From Tetracladium setigerum (taxonomy: Eukaryota; Ascomycota; Leotiomycetes; Helotiales): a stretch of DNA of 64,000 nt. The notes beneath the pieces were generated by a model that saw only the letters and a program-made list of their open reading frames with translations, had not been told where the DNA came from and did no database searches. Positions 56,363 to 64,000 of this stretch are shown here, in pieces. The position numbers and the translations under genes were made by a program. The stretch spans positions 3,038,001-3,102,000 of the forward strand of contig PZJY01000001.1 in NCBI GenBank assembly GCA_031472005.1. Reading direction: 5' to 3'. The first letter of the stretch is position 1. Every line of letters begins with the position of its first letter.

Positions 56363-57220
56363 CTCGTCCTCCTCGACTCCTGTTCCCATCTGCGAGACAG
56401 GCCGATAAAGCGAAAGGAAGAGATTTCTAGGCCGTTAATGAGACAGGCAGAGAGAGTACGTGCATAGAGGAGACATCTGGAGCGAGGCATTCGAAAAGCC
56501 CACCCGCGTTGCGCTCTGCCAGCCGCCAATCCCTTCCAAATCACGACTCGCCTCTTCCTTGCGATCTCGATCCCCTTGCAGTAGATCTCTTCTCCTTGAG
56601 CTGTCTGTGCTGGGGTATCTCGGTACGATTATCTTTTCCTAGTCCAGGTCTAGGTTGACCTGGAGTACATCTATCTGTCCGTCACCGTTCTGTTTCTGCC
56701 ATTCTATATAACATCCATTTCTCGATTTGCCCATCTCAGTAGCATGCCAATTTGTCGGATCGCATCTCCTTACCATTTTTCGAACAAGTTCCGATCGAGG
56801 AACTCGTGTGTAAGAATCTCTTGTTTTCCATAACACTATCTAATGCGTCCTACCCAGCACTCCCTTCGAGAAAGACATATCGATTCCACCATATCCGTTG
56901 TCATTGTTTCAGTCCACAATAATTTGCTCTGGACCGCTATACCTTAGGCTGGCATTCAGCCAAAATACTCGTTCAAATCTCCAGGCCCGACATCAGAAAC
57001 CTTTTCATTTTTGAATACTGCCCTTTCATGGAACCTCAAATAGCGTTATCCACGCAACTTTGGAGGACAGAGCACTCTCTGACAGGGCTAAGTTATACGC
57101 GCTCCGCCCAGCGAGATAGTATTCATTGGAAGTCGGTGTCTTAAAGACAAGACACTGTGGCAGGAGGGTCTTGAACCTATACCATTAACACCCGGATTTG
57201 ATTGAGGAAAAAACTGCTTG

Positions 57221-58913
57221 ATGACTGAATTGGGAGACGTTTTTGCGGAGCTCGGGATCTCGCATTACCTGAGTGACTTCGTGGAGCAAGGATTCGATAC
57301 CTGGGAGACCATCTTGGACATTACGGAATCCGACTTCGATGCTCTTAAGGTCAAGCTTGGACATCGTCGGAAGATCCAGCGAAAGATAGCACACTCGAGA
57401 GGACTGTCGTCGGATAGAGCGCTAGGGTCCCCAGGGCACCTTCCGAACGATGATCGGTTGATAGAGGATCAGAAAGTTGGAGGATCAAAAGAGGAGGCAA
57501 AGGAGGGCATTGCGATTGGTTTGGGTCAAGGGGCCAAGCGGAAATACAGGCGACATCCCAAGGCGGACGAAAATGCTCCAGAGAGACCACCTTCCGCCTA
57601 TGTTATTTTTTCGAACAAAATGCGAGAGGATTTGAAGGGGAGAAATTTGTCGTTTACAGAAATCGCTAAGCTGGTCGGCGAGAACTGGCAAAACCTTCTG
57701 CCCCAAGACAAAGACCCTTACGAAAAGCATGCTGCTACTGCTAAAGAGAAGTACGCTAGTGAGATGGCAGATTACAAGAAGACGGAAAACTACAGAACGT
57801 ATGCCCAATATCTGATAGATTTCAAAGCTCGACAGTCGAATCAGCAACCTGGTATGTCATTCCTTATCATGCTTCCACTCTAATTGCCCACTAAGAATTA
57901 TGATAGTTGGTGATTTGGAACCTTCTAAAAGGCCAAAGCTGGATGTACATCCAAGCAATGCAAGCACCGGGACCATAAGCAGTGGTGCTGACACTCCTAG
58001 TTCAAGCCGTGCCGAATCAAGTAATAGTCAGTGGCAAAGTAAAGATCAGCTCACATCTCCTCAGCCTGGTCCGTTGTCAAATCCAAATGTAGGAGGCGCT
58101 GGCAGTCATCATGGCACCGAGAGTGGACAATTCGCAACATCGTCCAAAATACTGCCAGGTCATCGGGAGTCGATCTATGGTTCCAACCATCCCTCGCTTC
58201 CATGGAGAGATGGCTCCCGTGATGATGGTGCGGCGACTCTGCAGCAATTCTCTCAAGCCAATGTCAATCACCAGCGATCCAGTCATTCTGCAACCGTATT
58301 TGCAGAACCTCACAGTCGTACTGGGTCTGTTCAGCAATCGCCTCTCCCGCCGCCGCCTCCTCTTACGACCTCCGAGTCAATCAGCAGCACTGGGTCAACA
58401 TACTTCTCGCCACATACTCCCATGGAGCCGCCCCTGGAGCGTCCAATGACACTTCCCTCGTTGTTCTCTCAAAAGAAAACGGGAAATTTCGAGAATCAGC
58501 TTCCGCCCCTTCGACCTCCCTCCCTGTCTCCACAAACAAATGTTACTGGTCCCTTGAAGTCTCCTAGCAGTAAGTCCTGAATCCATCCACATCCCCTGTA
58601 CTATTTTGGGGGTTAAAAGCCTCATCATGATAGAAGACAACTTCTTTCCAATGAACATCTCGGGTTTGCGTCATACTATTTTAACCTCTTTACTAACAAA
58701 ACACGAATAGGCATCCATCCAGGCATGGACTTCCCTTCTACAATTGCACCCTTGCATGGCTACCGCCATCATGGGTCGCCGTCAACTTTACAGTCTGAAA
58801 CAAGACAACATGATTATATGCCAGCGTCATCTGGTGATGACAATTTAGATCCCGTTAGTGCACTTTTGAAAGCTGGCGAGATAGTCAACCGAAATAGTCG
58901 CCACTATCAATGA
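57221..58913 (+). CDS. SAM-domain and HMG-box transcription factor
   Basis: Three exons (57221-57851, 57907-58569, 58711-58913) encode 498 residues in an intact frame. Residues 1-65 form a SAM domain (GDVFAELGISHYLSDFVEQG, then WETILDITESDFDALKVKLG). An HMG box follows at about 118-190 (ERPPSAYVIFSNKMREDLKG, then FTEIAKLVGENWQNLLPQDK). The rest is Ser/Pro/Gln-rich and probably disordered, with a PPPPPL patch and many SP sites. The pairing of SAM and HMG box is known in filamentous fungi, some members being linked to sexual development, but the role of this one is inference. The long CT-rich leader with upstream ATGs suggests translational control. Confidence 0.85.
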
Positions 58914-59651
58914 TAATGATTCCCAGCAAACACGACTTGTGTCAGTACACGAACGACGCAGAGCAACACAAACCGGGATGGATTAATACCAGGGGGGGGG
59001 GGCATTTTTAATCGGTGCATCACTGTTTATCGGCGCCTGGCGTTCTTTTTCCTGGCTTCTGACGATGCCTCTGAGACTATACCTATACCCTGGCGAAGGT
59101 GTGCTGGGGCCAAATGGACGATTCAATTTCTCGCAATCCACGTGTGGTTGATGATTAGATGTTGCGATATGCACCACATTCCCTGGATAGCTGTACTTCA
59201 GGTATTAGTATGTGTTCGAGGTGCTTTAATTCTACCTATTCAAGACGAATGGACAATACTGCATGCATGCATGGCGCAAAGTCCTGTATATAAAAAGCTG
59301 CACTTAGGGCAATACCTTATGCATACTCTTTGGAATTGAAACCGTTCATGCGTCCTGTTGAGACTGAGGATATATCGTTGCTGTTTACCTCCCACCTCCT
59401 GGAGGTAATCTTACCTTGGGGCTGTTATGCCGAAAGCGGCAGGAGGGGTAAATTCATTCTGCCACAAGAAGCCGCCATTGAAGTCAAAATATTTCGAGCA
59501 CGTTTTCCCAACCAACATCCCAAGGCACCTTTTCCTTTCCTTTGCCACAAAGCCAAACGCGCAACTACTGTCACATAGAATCCGAGGCAATAACCATCCT
59601 GTCGTCCTACCGCGTCTTTCTGTTGTCGCAGCTCCAAGATACTCGATCAAA
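58914..59651. other. Intergenic, about 740 bp, promoter of MRI1
   Basis: Contains a G11 run at 58992-59002 and otherwise no recognisable feature. The open frame upstream of the MRI1 ATG in the same phase (from 59427) has no ATG matching the conserved N terminus of the family before 59652. Confidence 0.5.
58992..59002. repeat. G11 homopolymer
   Basis: A run of eleven G just downstream of the SAM-HMG gene. Useful as a check on homopolymer accuracy in this assembly. Confidence 0.85.
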
Positions 59652-61135
59652 ATGGCAACCGGAGCCCTGCAAGCAATCAGGTATGAGAGGGGTAAGCTGG
59701 AGGTGCTGGATCAGTTGAGACTTCCCCACGAATTTGTTTACGACGATGTTTCCACCTGTGAGGAAGCTTTCGATTGCATCAAAGCCATGCGAGTGAGAGG
59801 TGTGTCTCTTGTTCACGGTGCCGCAATGTCCAGATGCTAAAGCTCAAAGGTGCACCTGCAATTGCCATTGTCGCTGCCCTTGCTCTGGCGGTGGAGTTGA
59901 ACCATAAGAAGGATGGTAAGTAAACACATCTTTCGAAGTCGAGCCGGATCAACCGCCAATTCTTACTGTGCATAGCTGCGAAATCGAAGGGAGAAGTCGT
60001 CCAATTCATTTATTCACGTCTGGACTATTTGATGGAAAGCCGACCAACTGCAGTCGATCTCTCTAACGCCATCAAACTTCTCAAAACCAAGTCCCAAGAG
60101 GCTTCCAAAAGCTCAACCACCACCGACGAAGTACAAGCATGTGTCGACATTCGAGAAGCATACATTCTGGTCGCAGAGAAGATTCTAGAGGATGATCATG
60201 CTACAAACAAGGCCATTGGAAGATATGGTGCTGAGTATCTACGTCGATTGCAAAGTCCTCTCTCTATTTCGGTAAACCCGGAGGATGAGTTAAGATACTA
60301 CACAACCAGCCCACCGCATACCCAAGGAGCCCCTGACCAGACATACAGAAAGTTCAGCGTATTGACTCATTGCAATACAGGGTAAGCATGACTCGGTTCA
60401 CGACAGTCAAAAGAGAGTAGCTGACGGAAGCATTAGCTCACTTGCAACATCTGGCCACGGCACCGCACTAGGCATAATCCGTAGCCTTCACGCAATGAAT
60501 TACCTCGAACACGCTTTTTGCACTGAAACCAGACCTTACAATCAAGGATCTCGCCTTACCGCCTTTGAACTTGTGTATGAGAACATCCCCTCGACTTTAA
60601 TTACCGACTCCATGGCCGGTGCACTTTTCAACCTGAAGAAGAACGAGAAGAACATCTTCGCCGTCATTGTCGGTGCTGATCGTGTAGCTCGAAACGGAGA
60701 CACGGCAAACAAAATTGGAACTTACGGCTTGGCTGTCCTTGCTAAACATCATGGCATCAAGTTTGTTGTGGCTGCCCCACGACCTCGATTGATCTTGACA
60801 CTTCGAGTGGAGCAGACATCAAAATTGAGTATCGCCCACAAAAGGAACTCACACAAATCACTGGAGCCATTGTGGATAAGGATGGTAATGTTGACGTCAA
60901 CAAGACAGCGAGAGTGGCGATTGCGGATCAACGTATCAATGTCTGGAATCCTTCCTTCGACGTCACTCCTCACGAGCTTATTGATGCTATCATTACTGAA
61001 AAGGGTGAAGTCATCAAAAATTCCAAGGGAGAGTTTAGCTTTCAACATGTTATGGCGGAACGCTGGAAGAGTTTTGATGAGGTAGAGAAGGCGGTAGTCA
61101 ACGATCAAGGCTTGCAATTTGATATGGATGTTTAG
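59652..61135 (+). CDS. MRI1: MRI1, methylthioribose-1-phosphate isomerase
   Basis: Four exons (59652-59799, 59850-59915, 59976-60381, 60437-61135) encode about 439 residues if one base is added. The opening MATGALQAIRYERGKLEVLD matches the family. The catalytic Cys lies in VLTHCNTG (about 204) and the catalytic Asp in VGADRVARNGDTANKIGTYG (about 288), both hallmarks of the eIF2B-related MtnA/Mri1 isomerases. The enzyme turns methylthioribose 1-phosphate into methylthioribulose 1-phosphate, the substrate of MDE1. As written the frame goes wrong after VVAAP: one more C in the C4 run at 60775-60778 gives AAPTTSIDLDTSSGADIKIE and the normal C-terminal domain with RINVWNPSFDVTPHELIDAI. It is convergent with the BCAT gene, 537 bp apart. 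Confidence 0.9.
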
Positions 61136-61672
61136 GCTAAGAAAGATTTGGATTTCGACATCTTGGTAGCTTCACAAGATAGATTGGATAGATGATGTAT
61201 GATAATAGATAGACGATTCCTTTTCAAGAGTTGAAGGGGGATCATAAGTAGGAAGGCACTTAGATACATGCATTGGAAATACATTGCAAATATCCTGTCT
61301 TGCGTCTCAACGAGCTTCGCTAGTTACACGAATAGAACTTTAGAAGCCTCCTACTGTGATTTGTTAGTAAACTCGAAGGACAACTGTAGACACTCTCTCT
61401 CCCTCGGGCAGATTCGTCTCAAACTGAGGCTAAAAGATAATTTCGAGCACCAAGAACAATCGGCTACTATCAATAACAACCCCAACATGAGAAGATGACA
61501 GGTTTTTAAGACTTATGAACAGCTTGTGTGATATTGTGTGAATCACATAACTGTGTACTGCGTGTTATGCTCTCATGTAAACTATGTATAAAAATACTCC
61601 CAACTACATCCCGAAATGGCCAGGCCGGTATGAAGCTTCTCATCAAGCCCAGTCAGTCATTCATTCATTCAT
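61136..61672. other. Convergent intergenic stretch, about 540 bp
   Basis: Between the stop codons of MRI1 and BCAT; it should hold both 3' UTRs. The ATTC repeat at 61657-61679 touches the BCAT stop codon. Confidence 0.5.
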
Positions 61673-61679
61673 TCATTCT
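61657..61679. repeat. (ATTC)n microsatellite across the BCAT stop codon
   Basis: Perfect ATTC copies run from the 3' UTR into the last codons of the BCAT gene. On the coding strand the final GAA GAA TGA is part of the GAAT repeat. Confidence 0.85.
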
Positions 61680-63255
61680 TCGTCAACCACAACACCCCAC
61701 TCATGCTGCACATTCCCATACTTAATATCCGTCAACCAACTCCTTATCTCCTTCGCAAAATATCCCGTCTCACCGCCCGCACTCATCGGAATCTTCAAAT
61801 CCTCATCACTAAACCCAATAACCGAAACAGCGGTAATGAAAAACGCCGTCCCAGACACAAACGCCTCCACAATCCGTCCCTCTCTATAAGCTTCCACGAC
61901 CTCCGCCATATTGAACTTCCTCTCTACGACTTTCAGCGCACTCGTGTCGGGCGTGAGGTACTCCGAGCCAGCGACGAATCGCTCGCGCGCGAGCTCGAGA
62001 ACGCTACGGCGTGTGATACCCTCGAGGATGATCTTGTCATCTAGCGGAGCAGTGACGAGCTCGAGTTCACCGGATTTGCTCTTCCATACGATGAAGAAAT
62101 TACTTCCTCCTGCTTCGGTCACGAGGTGGTCGGCGCCGAGGAGCCAGAGGATTTGATCGTATCCGAGCTTTTTACCCTCCGCTGTTTGGCACAATATTAG
62201 TTAGTATTGGAATTTTTTCATTTGGCTATTATGTAGTGATTTGAGAAGATGGTGGAAGTGGAGAGAGAGGGGAGGGGAGCGGGGGAGGACATACTGTGCG
62301 CAACGAAAGCAGGACCGTAATTTGCTCCTACTTTTGCATAACCGAAACCGCCAGGCCAGGCTCTGCAATCGTTCTTTGAAGCGAGAAGTTTCAATCCGGG
62401 AGGTTTGGGACGGATCCTGGTCGGACTTTCCCGAGATCTGGCCATGGTGTTGCAATGATAAACATGAGACTCTCAGCGGGTGCGGCGACACCGATCTCTT
62501 CGCCGTTACCAATGATTGCGGGACGTACATAAAGGAAACTTCCAGCGTGAGATTTGGGCAGCCATCCTGATAGGTTGGTTAGTAGCTAACGCTTTTGGGA
62601 GATATGAGATTTGGGGAGCAATGAGAGAACATACTTGGACCGTCGAGTTTCATGAACGCTTTGAGTAGCTTGACGAATTCCGCTGGGTCAAAAGATGGGA
62701 GTGCCACTCGTGCTGAACTCATAGCTAATCTCGCGGCATTCAATTCAGGTCTGAATAGACGTAATTTACCGTCGAAACCGCGGTAGAGCTTCATTCCTTC
62801 AAAACATTGGGTTGCGTAGCTAGTGAAAGTCGGGTTAAAAAGTGGCCAAATCATAGTAGATAAGAGGGTAGAAGACGCGCATACTGGAGACATGAAGCAA
62901 TCGGTGACATTGACAATGGGCCATAAGGTTGGAGTCTCGGTGCATGCCATCCAGCATCGTTGGTATAAGTGACCATGAGCACTGTGTCGCACGAGATATG
63001 GTTATCTTCCATACGAAGCAAGAAGTTTTAGGGGGCGCTCAGAGATGGGAACATACTGTGGTCGGTACATGTCTTCATATTCCAAACCTCCTCAGATCCT
63101 GGTTCGGGCACCTTCCTAGGAGCCTCAGTCCTTGTGATGGTCAATTTTGAGGCATCGAGATCATTCAGCGCGGGTTCACTCTGAAGGGCAGCTTCGGCCA
63201 GCTTGATTCCCACTTCTGTCAGATGGTCGATGGTTTCCACTGCTTGGACGCCCAT
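61673..63255 (-). CDS. Branched-chain amino acid aminotransferase
   Basis: Five exons (63255-63057, 62981-62885, 62819-62635, 62566-62295, 62181-61673) encode about 420 residues if one base is added. Fold-type IV signatures are present: MLMVTYTNDAGWHAPRLQPY, ATQCFEGMKLYRGFDGKLRL, and GGFGYAKVGANYGP with the pyridoxal-phosphate lysine. LLGADHLVTEAGGSNFFIVW and GITRRSVLELARE follow. The enzyme interconverts branched-chain amino acids and their oxo acids; in yeast the Bat enzymes also transaminate 4-methylthio-2-oxobutyrate to methionine, the last step of methionine salvage. As written the frame breaks near 62412-62413; one more C on the coding strand gives RPGSRPKPPGLKLLASK. Upstream in-frame coding sequence is described as a separate finding. 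The stop codon lies in an ATTC repeat. Confidence 0.9.
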
Positions 63256-64000
63256 GATTCCTGATTGGAAAGAAGTTTGTACTTTGAAATACTTGAAATT
63301 TTGTGATAATTGTCTGTATTGTATGTAAGTACTCGGACTGTGTCGTTGAGAGGAGAGAATGACACTTACTTTAAAGACTATTGAAAATGAAACTGTTGAG
63401 CATGACTCAATTCGCATACAACCCAAGACACTACTTCTTTTGGAGATAGCCGAGGCAGATAGTGAAGGAGGAAACTTGGGAGGATGCAGTTGATGTCAGC
63501 TAAATCAACAGATATATACCTTAAGGTATGTATATATATATTTCTCTCTTGGCCAAGAATGGAGCATGTCAAATGGACGAGCGGTCAAACGCAGGGCGCT
63601 TCGTACCCTCCGTCCGCTTGTCGGAGGTTTAAAACATCTCCAGAAACGAGTGATGATAAGCTTCACCAATCAAGCCGAAGAAGCGTGTTCGGGCCTTACG
63701 TGTATAGTGGAGATCACGTGTTTGCCATAAGAGATGGGAAGTGTCATATAATTCTATTGAAACTCGAATAATGAAATGGTAGAGACTTACCTACCCTACA
63801 TACTAGGTATTCCGAGATAAGACGAACGACAGCATTTCATTATTGTTGCATGGGCAGTGAGCTCCGAACTCCGTCGATGTCGTTAAAATAGCCAAACATG
63901 CACCGAAGAATGTGCAAATACATGGTCTCTCTTGGCCCAGGTGGCCCTTCTTACCTGATTAGGGCGATCTACGAACCATTCTCGCCATTCTTCGGAATTC
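63256..64000. other. BCAT leader, possible leader intron, and right edge
   Basis: On the minus strand a GTAAGT donor at 63369 and a TTTCCAATCAG acceptor at 63261 outline a possible 109-nt intron just before the BCAT ATG. If it is kept, the frame is open without a stop back to an ATG at 63417. The remainder up to 64000 has no recognisable gene. Confidence 0.5.

Larger units (their letters stand above)
53385..57220. other. Large gene-poor stretch, about 3.8 kb
   Basis: No coding feature could be assembled on either strand. The part from about 56000 to 57220 is CT-rich on the plus strand and probably forms the promoter and a long 5' leader of the SAM-HMG gene; it contains several short upstream ATG frames. 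Repeats include (TA)9 at 55522-55539, (CCAT)n at 56340-56362 and an A12 run at about 54633. Confidence 0.5.

Noticed and set aside
59427..59651. N-terminal extension of MRI1 in the same frame
   Set aside because: The family starts at MATGALQAIRYE. The upstream part has no similarity and lies in what looks like promoter and leader.

Overview
The window is nuclear DNA of a filamentous ascomycete (Pezizomycotina). The evidence is the many short GT-AG introns (mostly 46-110 nt) with CTAAC/CTGAC-like branch sites, genes every 2-3 kb on both strands, pyrimidine-rich leaders, and protein families typical of this group: MPH1, fungal PhoD, ChaC with the RRFWQASEDHRGTP signature, and a SAM-HMG box factor. 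The style of the proteins suggests Leotiomycetes, but that is inference. I see no transposon, CRISPR array, virus, rRNA or convincing tRNA.

Layout, left to right. 1-22 kb holds: the 5' tip of a gene running off the left edge; a fungal protein of unknown function; a divergent pair of RNA-machinery genes (PWP1, ribosome biogenesis; PRP16, splicing helicase); a peroxisome-tagged 4-coumarate-CoA-ligase-like enzyme; an F-box protein with a previously hidden first exon; mitochondrial methylmalonate-semialdehyde dehydrogenase; a penta-EF-hand protein; a ChaC glutathione-degrading enzyme; and a glycine-rich RRM protein. 22-25 kb has no recognisable gene. 25-51 kb is dense: an uncharacterised protein with a PCNA-binding-like motif, a CitE-like lyase, TVP23, another unknown, MPH1, ACR3 arsenite exporter, MDE1, calnexin, phosphomannomutase, a WW-PhoD phosphatase and CDC6. 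51.5-57.2 kb is nearly empty except for one small two-exon gene on the minus strand. The right end holds a SAM-HMG box regulator, MRI1 and a branched-chain aminotransferase.

The main technical result is that ten genes are read correctly only if one base is added back at one or two places (twelve sites in all). Each site fits the loss of one base, usually in a short homopolymer. In each case the exon lengths then sum to a multiple of three, and in most a conserved motif or the normal C terminus comes back. Several of these genes are essential or broadly conserved (CDC6, calnexin, MRI1, BCAT), so I read this as homopolymer under-calling in the assembly rather than gene decay. The gene models below say where each correction is needed.

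The main biological result is that three enzymes usable in the methionine salvage pathway (MDE1, MRI1 and a BCAT) lie within 25 kb, the last two as convergent neighbours. The BCAT has a leader intron whose retention would add an in-frame, basic N-terminal extension, a plausible one-gene route to cytosolic and mitochondrial forms. Other points of interest are a probable 5-nt microexon beside a GC-AG intron in the ChaC gene, and a QxxIxxYF PCNA-interaction motif in an uncharacterised 936-residue protein.
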